64,000 nt of DNA from an uncultured Psychrobacter sp. (GCF_947495825.1 NZ_CANMAH010000001.1:124001-188000), one strand, 5' to 3'. Counted from the stretch's first letter, positions 18,575 to 28,283 are shown. Translations and numbers: made by a program. The notes: generated by a model not told the origin, from the sequence alone.

Positions 18575-19711
18575 ATGACTATTGATCAATTACAAGAAGA
18601 CTATAAACCAGCCGCTGATATACCAAGTTATATCGCACAGCTATCAGATGAAGAAACGCACAAACTACTAACCACTGCGCTGGCTAGAATATTTCAGCAC
18701 ATTGATCTGACATTTGATGAGATGTATAAAGTCATGCTGATTATCATGCAAGGCAGATGTAGCGATGCCATGATGGGCGCTATCTTGACGGGCCTGCGCA
18801 TGAAAGGCGAATCCATCGACGAGATTACCGCATCAGCCAGTGCCATGCGAGCCTTAGCTGCTAATATAGAACCAAAAAACTGCGATTATTTGGTCGATAT
18901 CGTCGGTACTGGCGGTGATGGGGCCAACTTATTTAACGTCTCTACCGCCTCAGCCTTGGTCGCAGCCGCAGCAGGCGCGCAAGTGGCAAAACATGGTAAC
19001 CGCGGTGTGTCTACCAAGTCTGGTAGCTCAGATTTACTCGAGCAGGCTGGTATTAGTTTGGCTCTCACCCCCGATCAAGCCAAACAATGCATAGAAAACG
19101 AAGGGGTTGGCTTTTTGTTTGCACCCAATCATCACAGCGCCATGCGTTATGCCAACCCAGTACGCCGCGAGCTAAAAGCGCGGACGATATTTAATATCTT
19201 AGGGCCTTTGACCAACCCTGCCAGCGTACCCAATCTGGTGATTGGCGTCTTTACTGCCGAGCTATGTGAGCCTATCGCTAAAGTGATGAAAAACTTAGGC
19301 GCGCGTCACGTCATGGTAGTCGGTGCAAAAGATGGCTTAGATGAGATCAGCCTTGCCACTTCTACAACCGTCGCTGAGCTAAAAGACGGTAACATAACGG
19401 TTTATGAGATGATGCCAGAAGATGCCGGTGTCGAGTCGCAAACCCTCATCGGTCTTGATGTAGACTCACCAATGCAAAGTCTTGAGCTGATACGCGCTGC
19501 CCTATCAGGTACAGACACCCACGACCGTGCAGTACTTAAAGCGCGAGACATGATTGCGCTAAACGCAGGCGCTGCTATATACACGGCAGGACTTGCCAGC
19601 AACTATCCAAATGGTGTTAGCCGTGCACAAAAGGTGATACAAAATGGTGACGCCTTAACCAAACTTGAGTCTTTAGCGCAATATACCCAAAAGCTTGCTG
19701 CTAGCGCATAA
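18575..19711 (+). CDS. trpD: Anthranilate phosphoribosyltransferase
   Basis: Transfers the phosphoribosyl group of PRPP to anthranilate, the second step of tryptophan synthesis. The PRPP-binding motif is GTGGDGANLFNVSTASALVAAAAG, followed by KHGNRGVSTKSGSSDLLE, with FLFAPNHHSAMRYANPVRRELKARTIFNILGPLTNPA downstream. The 378 residues include an N-terminal extension of roughly 25 residues over the usual start. GAAGTGAG lies before the ATG. Confidence 0.96.
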   Translation: MTIDQLQEDYKPAADIPSYIAQLSDEETHKLLTTALARIFQHIDLTFDEMYKVMLIIMQGRCSDAMMGAILTGLRMKGESIDEITASASAMRALAANIEPKNCDYLVDIVGTGGDGANLFNVSTASALVAAAAGAQVAKHGNRGVSTKSGSSDLLEQAGISLALTPDQAKQCIENEGVGFLFAPNHHSAMRYANPVRRELKARTIFNILGPLTNPASVPNLVIGVFTAELCEPIAKVMKNLGARHVMVVGAKDGLDEISLATSTTVAELKDGNITVYEMMPEDAGVESQTLIGLDVDSPMQSLELIRAALSGTDTHDRAVLKARDMIALNAGAAIYTAGLASNYPNGVSRAQKVIQNGDALTKLESLAQYTQKLAASA

Positions 19712-19758
19712 TTTAAACATCATTGCCCATTTACCTTTAACGATAACTGGATACGAGC

Positions 19759-20628
19759 ATGACCCATACAGACATACCTTCAGTATTACAGCGGATTGTC
19801 GCGACCAAGCAAATCGAGGTAAAAGCGGCTCGTCAAGCGCTATCTCTTGTAGACTTGCAGGCACAAGTAGCGGCTGATACGCGTCCGCGTCGCGGCTTTG
19901 CTCAGGCATTGCGCGCGGCCAGCACTAGCGAGAGTGGTATCGGCATCATCGCTGAAATCAAAAAGGCCTCCCCTTCTAAAGGCATCATCAATCATAACTT
20001 TGCCCCAGCATTATTTGCCCAGCAATATGAGCAGGCAGGGGCTAGCTGCTTGTCTGTCCTCACCGATCGCGATTATTTCCAAGGAGATGACAGCTACCTT
20101 ATTGCCGCTGCCAATGCCGTAAGCCTACCGATACTACGCAAAGACTTTATGATCGATGTGTACCAAATTTATCAATCCTACTTGATGGGTGCTGACTGCA
20201 TACTACTCATTATGGCCTGCCTTGATGATGAGCAAGCACAGGAGCTGCATGCACTCAGTATCGAGCTGGGTCTGGATGTATTGATTGAGGTACACACCAA
20301 AACCGAGCTGGAGCGCGCGCTCCAGCTACCGCGCTCAGCGCACAATATCTACGGCATTAATAACCGTGATCTCAACACTTTCGATGTCGACTTGCAAACC
20401 ACACTCGATCTAAAAAACATCTTAATTGACGCATTTACAGCTGATACTGATAATACTGCGCAAAAAGCCCTTATCGTCACTGAAAGCGGCATTCATAGCA
20501 GCGCTGATATTCGTCTGATGCTAGATAACGGCATCCAGCATTTTTTAATCGGTGAGCAGTTTATGAAAACCGACCATCCTGGACAAGCGTTACAATCCTT
20601 ACTTGCAGGCACCGCTACAGACGAGTAA
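19759..20628 (+). CDS. trpC: Indole-3-glycerol phosphate synthase
   Basis: A TIM-barrel enzyme converting CdRP to indole-3-glycerol phosphate. Motifs are VLQRIVATKQIEV at the N-terminus, IAEIKKASPSKGII (catalytic lysine), LSVLTDRDYFQGDDSYL, LRKDFMIDVYQIYQSYLMGADCILLI and GINNRDLNTFDVD. Its 289 residues are slightly longer than monofunctional TrpC from other gammaproteobacteria. There is no fused PRAI (TrpF) domain. It is the last gene of the trp block. Confidence 0.96.
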   Translation: MTHTDIPSVLQRIVATKQIEVKAARQALSLVDLQAQVAADTRPRRGFAQALRAASTSESGIGIIAEIKKASPSKGIINHNFAPALFAQQYEQAGASCLSVLTDRDYFQGDDSYLIAAANAVSLPILRKDFMIDVYQIYQSYLMGADCILLIMACLDDEQAQELHALSIELGLDVLIEVHTKTELERALQLPRSAHNIYGINNRDLNTFDVDLQTTLDLKNILIDAFTADTDNTAQKALIVTESGIHSSADIRLMLDNGIQHFLIGEQFMKTDHPGQALQSLLAGTATDE

Positions 20629-20707
20629 AGTAACGAAAAACGCCCATTATATATATTGTATAAACGATCAAATCAACTTTTCATCAACCAACGATACATT
20701 AAATTTT

Positions 20708-21439
20708 ATGTCAAACTCTCTATTTTCAAAAGAAATGCAGGACCAACTCAAAGAGCTAAAAGGCCAACTGAGTAAAGGACGCGATACCAACTCGCCTGAA
20801 GGTGAAAACCAAAAGCCGACGGAACCTGTGTCACTGCCAACGCAAAAGCAGGTCAAAAAAACCGTCAAACAACTAGACAGTGAACATATCGATGATGATA
20901 AAGTGCTGTTTATGCAAGCGATGCACGGTGTAAATCAGCTTGAAGACAAAAATGTACGCTCTCCTGTTAAAAGCAATAAATCTGGCAAACCTGACGCCAC
21001 GACTTTATCAAAACGTGCCGCCGCGCAAGGCAGTAATAGCGATGACCTAGGTGCAGGCTTGTCAGATATGCAAGCATTGCTCAACCCTGTCGCAAGCGAA
21101 GCCTATTTGTCTTATAAACAACCTACCTTACAAAATAAGATTTTTGATCAACTTAAAAAAGGTAAGCTTCGCTGGTATGACGCAGTAGATATTCATGGCT
21201 GCACCATCGAAGAAGCACGCGAAGCGATGACCCAGCTACTTAGCCAAGCCAAGCAAAAAAACGAAACCATGGTAAAAATCGTCCATGGTAAAGGCTCTGA
21301 GGCTATTTTAAAAACTTGTGTGAATGGCTGGCTACGTCAGCTGCCAGAAGTATTGGCCTTCTGCTCTGCTCCGCCAAAAGACGGCGGTAATGGTGCGGTA
21401 CTAGTACTGCTAAAAAAGCCTAAAGGCGATGGTGAATAA
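20708..21439 (+). CDS. Smr-domain protein (YfcN/SmrB-like)
   Basis: The C-terminal ~90 residues form an Smr (small MutS-related) domain. It has VDIHGCTIEEAREAMTQLL, the VKIVHGKGSEAILKTCVNGWL motif and the end CSAPPKDGGNGAVLVLLKK. Smr domains are nucleases; E. coli SmrB cleaves mRNA at collided ribosomes. The first ~120 residues are charged and probably disordered. A frame open from 20603 has no ribosome site; the ATG at 20708 (MSNSLFSKEMQDQL) starts the natural protein of 243 residues. It follows trpC by 79 bases and ends at a terminator. Confidence 0.88.
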   Translation: MSNSLFSKEMQDQLKELKGQLSKGRDTNSPEGENQKPTEPVSLPTQKQVKKTVKQLDSEHIDDDKVLFMQAMHGVNQLEDKNVRSPVKSNKSGKPDATTLSKRAAAQGSNSDDLGAGLSDMQALLNPVASEAYLSYKQPTLQNKIFDQLKKGKLRWYDAVDIHGCTIEEAREAMTQLLSQAKQKNETMVKIVHGKGSEAILKTCVNGWLRQLPEVLAFCSAPPKDGGNGAVLVLLKKPKGDGE

Positions 21440-21454
21440 ACCTTAGGGTAAAGC

Positions 21455-21488
21455 AAAAAAAAGACTGCCGATAAGCAGTCTTTTTTTA
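21455..21488 (+). terminator. Bidirectional terminator after the smr gene
   Basis: AAGACTGC, loop CGATA, GCAGTCTT is flanked by A and T runs and followed by seven T, shortly after the stop codon at 21439. Confidence 0.88.
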
Positions 21489-21558
21489 TACAAATACATT
21501 GCGTATTTTTTTAAAGCGTGTTGCACTTTTTGTTGGATCTAAATAAAGTGAATCAATC

Positions 21559-22191
21559 ATGAATATACAAACCCTTAACACTCCTGAACAGCTAACCACA
21601 CATATCAATGCTTTGATAGCTATCGAGCCAAGATTTGCGCCTGTCTATGAGCAAGTTGGCGTACCAAGTCTCAGGCATAATGCTGGCGGCTTTGAGCAAC
21701 TGATGCGGGCGGTGGTCGGTCAGCAGCTATCCGTAGCGGCTGCAGCCAGCATTTGGCAACGATTGGACGATGCAGACTTGACCAATCCTTTAATGATTCA
21801 AAAGGCAGAAGACGAGACACTGCGAGCACAAGGCTTATCCAAACAAAAAACCCGCTATGTCCGATCCTTGGTGGCGCACGATATAGACTTTGCGGCACTA
21901 GAAACCATGCCAAATGAAGCAGTAATAAAAGCGTTGACAGCCGTGACAGGCATCGGACGCTGGACGGCTGAGATGTATTTGCTGTTTTCTCTAAAACGCG
22001 CTGATGTCCTCGCTGTCGATGATTTGGCGATTAAAGTTGCCGCGATGACACTATTGAATCTGCCTGAGCGACCTACGCCAAAACAGTTAGACACGCTAAC
22101 AAAAGACTGGTCACCGCACCGTAGCGCTGCCAGTCTTTTGCTTTGGTCGTATTACGGGTTGCTGCGTAATAAAACGGCTATCCCGTTATAA
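21559..22191 (+). CDS. DNA-3-methyladenine glycosylase II (AlkA-type, HhH-GPD)
   Basis: A base-excision repair glycosylase for alkylated bases. The helix-hairpin-helix and catalytic segment TAVTGIGRWTAEMYLLFSLKRADVLAVDDLAIKVA contains the conserved Asp after the hairpin. FEQLMRAVVGQQLSVAAAASIWQRL is the usual first helix region. At 210 residues it is the short form, lacking the AlkA N-terminal beta domain and the Ada part. It is monocistronic by position, following a terminator. Confidence 0.88.
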   Translation: MNIQTLNTPEQLTTHINALIAIEPRFAPVYEQVGVPSLRHNAGGFEQLMRAVVGQQLSVAAAASIWQRLDDADLTNPLMIQKAEDETLRAQGLSKQKTRYVRSLVAHDIDFAALETMPNEAVIKALTAVTGIGRWTAEMYLLFSLKRADVLAVDDLAIKVAAMTLLNLPERPTPKQLDTLTKDWSPHRSAASLLLWSYYGLLRNKTAIPL

Positions 22192-22257
22192 AGCTGATGA
22201 CTTATATTTATAACATAAAATATTTATAGCGCCATAAACAATAGCGCCAACTCTACT

Positions 22258-24333
22258 TTAAGGCTGGTTCCATATAGAAAGACTAAAGTTCTTTTTAGCA
22301 TGCTTAAATTTACGCTTTGCTAAAGCGAAATTTTTGTTTTTATGAGCCTTTTTAGCCTCAGCTTTTTTAGCTTTTCTTTTTTGTTTCGCCGCTGCTTCAG
22401 CATTTTTAGTATGGCTGACACCTTTATCTAAATCGATGGCATCCTTTTTCTTGTCATTATCAGTAGTAGTATGAACCTCACTATTATCGTCGATGCTAGC
22501 GTTTGTCGTATCCTCTCCTGATGTATCTGAACTACGGTTACTATCGGTTTTCTGACTATCAACATCACTGTTAAATTCTTGATGATGTTCAATCTCCGCC
22601 TGATTGACAATCAGCTGCTGCGTTGGTAGCGCATGCTCGACTTTGTACTTTGCTACCTGATTGAGCACATCAACGAACACGACGTTTTGTTTATCGTAGA
22701 ATTCCATCACATCGTTGGCGTTGATATACGCTTGCAGTTGAATCACGTAGCAATCTTGGCGTAGCTCTAAGATATTGACCTGATTCCATTCTTGGTTGGT
22801 TAAATAATGCTCGTTTAAAAACTCGTCTAAGTCTTTTACCATCTTAAAGACCACTTCGATATCAGCAGTACGCTTAAGATACAACTGATGATAAAAGCGG
22901 AACATATCACGAGAGGTAAAGTTCTCAATTTGCATGGATGAAAAATCGCCATTAGGCACGGTCACAATGGTTCGTGATAGCGTACGTACGCGCGATGAGC
23001 GAATACCGATATCAATTACCGTGCCTTCATACGTGCCAAACTTACAATAGTCACCTATCCGTACTGGCGAATCTGCCACTACGACCACACTACCAACCAG
23101 ATTTTCGATGGTCTTTTGTGCACCAAGTGCTAATGCTAAACCACCAACCCCCAATGCGGCAATACCAGTCGTCAAATCAAAACCCAAATTGCCAAAAATG
23201 ACAATTACTGCAAAAATAAGCAGCAAGGCTTTGACGACTTTTCGCAATAGTCCTAAGATAGAGACACGTTCAGTATAGTTTTTCTTATAGCTTAGGTTGA
23301 CCGCACGAGTAAAGATTGCATCGATCACTCGTAGCAGCAACCATGTTATCGCAAGCCAAGAAGCGATTTCAGTAAAACGGTTAACAGGTTCCCGTAGCGT
23401 TACCGACACGCCAGCATAGACCATCACTTCTGATAAAATCAATGCCATGATAACCACAGCCAGTGGCAAGATGACTTTGTCCGGTACAGGTAACGGGGTG
23501 TTGCGTACACGTGGATATACGATTTTTAGTAAATGATACAGTAGCCAAACCACGATATAAGTCAGCACAAAGCTACTAATAATCATAGTAAGCGCTGCGA
23601 CCAGATCAGCCAGTTGATAGCCAAATAGCTTCTTATCTTCTAGTGATTCAATCGTGTAGCGAGATACCAAAGTAGGCTCTGTATTTTCTAATACTTCTGG
23701 TACAGAGCTTAGCGTCTCAGTAGAAAACTGCCAATACTGCTCACCTTGCTTGGACACGACTCTTTCAAGTAACAACGGCACACTTTTTTCGCCAATACTA
23801 ATATTACCCACGTTTTCTTGGCTTGGTGGCAGCTGATCGGTTAAGTTACCTTCAGGGGTATTATTGATTTGCAAGTCAGGCTGAAAGCGACCGCCAGCAT
23901 CAAGCGCTTGCTTGAACTCACGTACCGCCGTCGTTGGATTATCAGATTTGGACAAATTAAGATAATTACTTGCCAGGAGATAATCGTTTTCGCCCAGTGC
24001 ACTGATAAACCCTTGTACTGTATGACGCGGTGTATCGCGTCCAAATGAATCTGGCAATGTTTGACGTACGGTCTCTTCACTACTACCATTACTGACACCA
24101 AGCGCACCGGGCTCAGCAGCATTGACGCTATGAGGCAACATCATGCTAAGTATCATAAAGGCTAGAAGTATAATGACCATTAATGGCATCTTGATCAATG
24201 ACATTAATAGAGATAAAGCAGTATTAGAACTCACATCGCGCTTAATAAACAAAACCAACCTCTTAACTCTAGTAGTAGTACAACTGACAATAGGCAATGA
24301 ACAATATCTGCCGCTATCATAACAATTATTCAT
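22258..24333 (-). CDS. MscS-family mechanosensitive ion channel, large form
   Basis: A membrane channel that opens under turgor to release solutes. A signal-like hydrophobic segment (MPLMVIILLAFMILSMMLPHSVNAA) precedes a periplasmic domain, three or more helices, and the MscS pore helix and beta domain. Recognisable pore and domain motifs are GIAALGVGGLALALGAQKTIENLVGS, DSPVRIGDYCKFGTYEGTVIDIGIRSSRVRTLSRTIVTVPNGDFSS and IENFTSRD. The last ~45 residues are extremely Lys/Ala-rich. The start is uncertain: the ATG at 24333 has no ribosome site, and an internal ATG at 24204 would place the signal peptide better. Confidence 0.88.
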   Translation of the reverse strand: MNNCYDSGRYCSLPIVSCTTTRVKRLVLFIKRDVSSNTALSLLMSLIKMPLMVIILLAFMILSMMLPHSVNAAEPGALGVSNGSSEETVRQTLPDSFGRDTPRHTVQGFISALGENDYLLASNYLNLSKSDNPTTAVREFKQALDAGGRFQPDLQINNTPEGNLTDQLPPSQENVGNISIGEKSVPLLLERVVSKQGEQYWQFSTETLSSVPEVLENTEPTLVSRYTIESLEDKKLFGYQLADLVAALTMIISSFVLTYIVVWLLYHLLKIVYPRVRNTPLPVPDKVILPLAVVIMALILSEVMVYAGVSVTLREPVNRFTEIASWLAITWLLLRVIDAIFTRAVNLSYKKNYTERVSILGLLRKVVKALLLIFAVIVIFGNLGFDLTTGIAALGVGGLALALGAQKTIENLVGSVVVVADSPVRIGDYCKFGTYEGTVIDIGIRSSRVRTLSRTIVTVPNGDFSSMQIENFTSRDMFRFYHQLYLKRTADIEVVFKMVKDLDEFLNEHYLTNQEWNQVNILELRQDCYVIQLQAYINANDVMEFYDKQNVVFVDVLNQVAKYKVEHALPTQQLIVNQAEIEHHQEFNSDVDSQKTDSNRSSDTSGEDTTNASIDDNSEVHTTTDNDKKKDAIDLDKGVSHTKNAEAAAKQKRKAKKAEAKKAHKNKNFALAKRKFKHAKKNFSLSIWNQP

Positions 24334-24444
24334 AAAAGTAGTGGGTTTGATTGCAGGTTTTTATAGTAATTTATATTTTTAATTCTCATTTATACCTTGG
24401 TTCTTATCGCCTGCTAACTTATGCAAATAATGACGGCGTATTTG

Positions 24445-24459
24445 TGTGAACTTATCACA
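24445..24459. promoter_or_regulatory. Palindrome TGTGA-N5-TCACA between the channel and receptor genes
   Basis: TGTGAACTTATCACA is a perfect five-base inverted repeat, extended outward as TTGTG...CACAA. It resembles a CRP/Vfr site but with a five- rather than six-base centre. Otherwise 24334-24603 shows nothing I recognise, in particular no cobalamin-riboswitch B12 box. Confidence 0.3.
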
Positions 24460-24603
24460 ATTTATGATGAAAACCATTCACCTTACCGTGAAGAAACATT
24501 GGGTTAAAGTAGTTTATAAAGCCGTAACTTTTATAGATAATGAGCGCTGTTCCAATCATTTGACAGTTTTGATAATTTTGGTTTGATAACTTTTGGATAA
24601 TTT

Positions 24604-26541
24604 ATGACTTTTTTGCGTTCATCTTCGACTACCTATCTTCGCCTAAGCGTTTTAAGCGCACTTGGTTTATTTGCAGTTAATACTGCAATGGCAGCTACCT
24701 CTGAGAACACTTCCATCAACAATAGCAATCTACCACAAGTTGAGCTGGATGAGATCGTTGTGACTGCTACCCGTACACCGACCAAAATCAGTAATGTTAT
24801 TGCGCAAACTCGTATTGTTGATAGTCAAGAACTTAAGCGTTATCAAGGACAGACAGTACTAGAGGTTCTCAAGCGTCAGCCCGGTTTTAGTATTAAGCAA
24901 GATGGGGGCATGGGTAGTAGCAGTAACTTTTATTTGCGTGGTTATGATAGTAAACGCGTACTAATATTAATTGATGGCGTACGCTACGGCTCAATGTCAG
25001 CGGGACAACCTGCTCTAGCCCTATTACCAATCGACCAGATTGAACGCATTGAAATATTATATGGCGCATCTGGGTCCAGCATCTACGGCTCTGATGCCAT
25101 GGGTGGTGTCATTCAAGTATTTACTAAAGGTAATAATGTTGAACAAACCAATTTCTCGGTCACTGCAGGTGTCGGCTCAAACGATCACTATATATATGGG
25201 ACTGACGCACAATTTGTAAATACTCAAGGCGCAAAACTTAGCCTGTCTGCCAGCCGCAATCAAACTGACAGTATCAGCGCTCTTGCATATCAAACAGGTA
25301 ACAACAAAGACGACGATGGTTTTGAAAGTAACAACTTTTCTCTAAATGCAAGTATGCCTTTAACTGAAAATATCAGTATCGGAGCAACTGGCCTATTTGC
25401 CAAATCGACTACTGAGTTCGATAACTACACTAATGAGCCTAACGCAGAAATTGACCAAGAAAATGGAGCAATATCCGCTTTTTCACAATACGAAAAAGAC
25501 AATTTAACGTTACGCTTATCAGCAGGTGAAAGTTTAGACAACCTTGATAATAAAGTCGGTGATGAGTTCGAGACTAAACAAAGACAAGCAAACTTACTAA
25601 GCATTTATCGTCTGCCTGCAGGACAGCTGCAAGCAGGTGCAGAATGGCTCAAACAACAAGTAGATATTACTGATAACACGCCTGATAATAGTAATGACAC
25701 TTATAAAATAAATGACCGCACTATAAAAAGTGGATTTGTTGGTTATCAACTCAATGAAGATACTTACGACTTTCAAGCCAATGTCCGTTACGATGATAAC
25801 TCACAGTTTGATAATGAAACCATCTATAGTCTCGGTTACGCTGTAAAGCTAGCCCCTAGTCTACGTCTCGGTACCAGCTTCGCCACTAGTTATAGGGCGC
25901 CTTCTCTTAACGACCTATATGTTGAAAGCTTTTATTATGCACCTAACGAAGATTTAGAGGTCGAAGAAAGTAAAAACTTAGAATTATTCATCGAGTCGAA
26001 TGGTACTCTGCAGACTACGCGTCTAACTGGTTTTCATAGCCGTGTCGACGATCTCATTAATAATACTTATGATCCATCAATTGGAAAATATCAAGCTGTC
26101 AACATTGATGCAGCAGAGTTATCAGGTTATAGCTTTACGTCAGACTGGCAATTAAGCAATGTTTTATTTGGTGGGCAATATACTCGTACGGATGCTGAGG
26201 AGCGTTCAGGAGTCAATAAAGGTAAACAGTTAGTTTACCGCCCCGAGCATACAGGATTGGTATATGTAGGTTACCAAGCTTTAGACTTTGACATTCGTGC
26301 TGAAGCGGAATATGTTGGCAAGACTTATAATGTCGCAGATAACAGCACCTTTATTGATGACTACACTCTTTTTAATATTAGCGGTAACTATTATATCAAT
26401 CCAAATTTAACATTAACCAGCCGCGTCGAAAACCTGACGAACAAGGACTATACAACCAATGAAAGTTTTGGTGAATTCGGTGAGCGCTACAATCAAGATG
26501 GTATTAACTTCTTCACCTCATTAACCTACAACTGGTTCTAA
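24604..26541 (+). CDS. TonB-dependent outer-membrane receptor, BtuB-like
   Basis: A 645-residue outer-membrane receptor. The signal peptide (to about AMAA) is followed by a TonB box (LDEIVVTATRT), a plug domain (VLEVLKRQPGFSIKQDGGMGSSSNFYLRGYDSKRVLILIDGVRYGS; ERIEILYGASGSSIYGSDAMGGVIQVFTK) and a 22-strand barrel ending with aromatic SLTYNWF. The plug is most like the vitamin B12 receptor BtuB. No cobalamin riboswitch precedes it and no btuCDF neighbours are present, so the substrate is uncertain. Confidence 0.8.
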   Translation: MTFLRSSSTTYLRLSVLSALGLFAVNTAMAATSENTSINNSNLPQVELDEIVVTATRTPTKISNVIAQTRIVDSQELKRYQGQTVLEVLKRQPGFSIKQDGGMGSSSNFYLRGYDSKRVLILIDGVRYGSMSAGQPALALLPIDQIERIEILYGASGSSIYGSDAMGGVIQVFTKGNNVEQTNFSVTAGVGSNDHYIYGTDAQFVNTQGAKLSLSASRNQTDSISALAYQTGNNKDDDGFESNNFSLNASMPLTENISIGATGLFAKSTTEFDNYTNEPNAEIDQENGAISAFSQYEKDNLTLRLSAGESLDNLDNKVGDEFETKQRQANLLSIYRLPAGQLQAGAEWLKQQVDITDNTPDNSNDTYKINDRTIKSGFVGYQLNEDTYDFQANVRYDDNSQFDNETIYSLGYAVKLAPSLRLGTSFATSYRAPSLNDLYVESFYYAPNEDLEVEESKNLELFIESNGTLQTTRLTGFHSRVDDLINNTYDPSIGKYQAVNIDAAELSGYSFTSDWQLSNVLFGGQYTRTDAEERSGVNKGKQLVYRPEHTGLVYVGYQALDFDIRAEAEYVGKTYNVADNSTFIDDYTLFNISGNYYINPNLTLTSRVENLTNKDYTTNESFGEFGERYNQDGINFFTSLTYNWF

Positions 26542-26573
26542 GCTGACTCAGTCCTATTAATTACTTTCAAAAG

Positions 26574-26600
26574 AAGGTCATCCATCGATGGCCTTTTTTT
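26574..26600 (+). terminator. Terminator of the TonB-dependent receptor gene
   Basis: AAGGTCATC, loop CATC, GATGGCCTT (one T-G pair) followed by a T run, 32 bases past the stop. Confidence 0.85.
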
Positions 26601-26636
26601 ATGACTCAAGCACTTACGATTTTCCGCAGCCAATAG

Positions 26637-26665
26637 GTGACAATCGCAGGCTCATCTATTACAAT
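26637..26665 (+). promoter_or_regulatory. Sigma-70 promoter of the SAH-riboswitch/ahcY transcript
   Basis: GTGACA (26637-26642), a 17-base spacer and TACAAT (26660-26665) place transcription start at about 26672, exactly where the riboswitch begins. Confidence 0.6.
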
Positions 26666-26671
26666 AACCCT

Positions 26672-26810
26672 CCCGAGAGGTGTTGCGCCATAATAGTTGA
26701 TTATTACATTGAAGCTCTAGGGCTTTGCAAATCAGACATTATGTTAGGCTCGGTGAACTGTGAATGACCTTTATTTGGTCATTGACAGCATAAACAACGG
26801 CACCTGCGTT
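26672..26810 (+). promoter_or_regulatory. S-adenosylhomocysteine (SAH) riboswitch upstream of ahcY
   Basis: The conserved blocks of the SAH riboswitch occur in order: CCCGAGAGGTGTTGCGCC at 26672-26689, GTTAGGCTCGG near 26743-26753, and AACAACGGCACCT near 26793-26805. CCGAG can pair with CTCGG (the pseudoknot) and AGGTG (26678-26682) with CACCT (26801-26805), the closing helix. A variable hairpin (AATGACC...GGTCATT) sits between them. SAH binding turns on ahcY in known examples. A short linker leads to the ahcY ribosome site (GATAGGAGC). Confidence 0.85.
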
Positions 26811-26847
26811 TTTATTCTTTTTATCTATTAACTGATAGGAGCATATT

Positions 26848-28272
26848 ATGGACGCAGTGTCTAACATACCATCTGCCCATACGATTGACCCCTCTTTCAC
26901 TGACTATAAAGTCGCTGACATCAGCCTTGCTGATTATGGTCGCCGTGAAATCACCCTTGCCGAAGCCGAAATGCCGGCCCTTATGGGTCTGCGTCGTCGC
27001 TATCAAGACGAGCAGCCACTCAAAGGCGCCAAAATCGCTGGCTGTATCCACATGACGATTCAGACTGCCGTCCTTATTGAGACGCTCGTCGCGCTAGGTG
27101 CTGACGTACGCTGGACCTCATGTAATATCTTTTCAACCCAAGATCATGCTGCTGCCGCTATCGCAGCTGCTGGCATTCCTGTGTTTGCTTGGAAAGGCGA
27201 AACCGAAGAAGAATACGAATGGTGCTTGCGCCAGCAAATCCACGTTGGCGGTGAAGAATCAGGCGAGCTTTGGGACGCTAACTTAATTTTGGATGATGGC
27301 GGTGACTTAACGGCGTTGATTCATAACGATTATGCCCAAATGCTTGATAATATCCATGGTATTTCTGAAGAGACCACCACTGGTGTGCATCGCTTGGTTG
27401 AGATGCTGAATAAAGGCACGCTAAAAGTCCCTGCAATCAACGTCAATGACGCGGTTACCAAATCTAAAAACGACAATAAATACGGCTGTCGTCATAGCTT
27501 AAATGACGCTATCAAACGTGCTACTGATATGTTCCTTGCTGGTCGCCGCGCGCTAGTCATCGGATATGGTGATGTCGGTAAAGGCTCAACGCAAAGCTTA
27601 CGTCAAGAAGGCATGATTGTACGGGTCTCAGAAGTCGATCCTATCTGTGCCATGCAAGCCTGTATGGACGGTTATGAAGTATTGTCTCCGTACATCAATG
27701 GCGACAACACCGGCGGCGCGGATAGTATTAATACTCGTCTGTTAGAAGATACTGACTTGATCGTCACGACGACTGGTAACTATCATGTTTGCGACAAACA
27801 TATGCTAGCGGCGCTAAAGCCTGGTGCTGTTGTTTGTAACATCGGTCACTTCGACACCGAAATCGATACTCAGTTTATGCGTGATAACTGGCGCTGGGTT
27901 GAGATCAAGCCGCAAGTGCATCAAATATTCCGCTCAGATGACGAAAACGATTATCTGATTTTGCTTGCCGAAGGTCGCCTAGTCAACTTAGGTAACGCTA
28001 CAGGTCACCCATCACGTGTGATGGACGGCTCATTTGCCAACCAAGTATTGGCTCAAATGTATCTGTTTGAAGAAAGATTTGCTGAGCTTCCTGTTGATGA
28101 GCGCTTCGATAATCTATACGTTAAAGTATTGCCGAAAAAGCTTGATGAAGAAGTCGCTGCTGCGATGGTTGCAGGCTTTAACGGTACATTAACTAAGCTA
28201 ACTGAAAAGCAAGCTGAGTATCTAGGTGTTCCAGCTGAAGGTCCGTTTAAGCCTGACGCTTATAAATACTAA
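26848..28272 (+). CDS. ahcY: Adenosylhomocysteinase (SAH hydrolase)
   Basis: Hydrolyses SAH to adenosine and homocysteine, so relieving product inhibition of methyltransferases. Motifs include [35 protein letters not shown], the NAD-binding [14 protein letters not shown], and [12 protein letters not shown]. The C-terminal signature ends PFKPDAYKY, as in the family. The 474 residues include the ~40-residue insert found in many bacterial enzymes. It is preceded by an SAH riboswitch and followed after 11 bases by metF, forming a methyl-cycle operon. Confidence 0.98.
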   Translation: MDAVSNIPSAHTIDPSFTDYKVADISLADYGRREITLAEAEMPALMGLRRRYQDEQPLKGAKIAGCIHMTIQTAVLIETLVALGADVRWTSCNIFSTQDHAAAAIAAAGIPVFAWKGETEEEYEWCLRQQIHVGGEESGELWDANLILDDGGDLTALIHNDYAQMLDNIHGISEETTTGVHRLVEMLNKGTLKVPAINVNDAVTKSKNDNKYGCRHSLNDAIKRATDMFLAGRRALVIGYGDVGKGSTQSLRQEGMIVRVSEVDPICAMQACMDGYEVLSPYINGDNTGGADSINTRLLEDTDLIVTTTGNYHVCDKHMLAALKPGAVVCNIGHFDTEIDTQFMRDNWRWVEIKPQVHQIFRSDDENDYLILLAEGRLVNLGNATGHPSRVMDGSFANQVLAQMYLFEERFAELPVDERFDNLYVKVLPKKLDEEVAAAMVAGFNGTLTKLTEKQAEYLGVPAEGPFKPDAYKY

Positions 28273-28283
28273 GGAGCGCGATT

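Noticed and set aside
24334-24603. Cobalamin riboswitch expected before a BtuB-like gene
   Set aside because: No B12 box (GCCACTG-type) or associated helices could be found.
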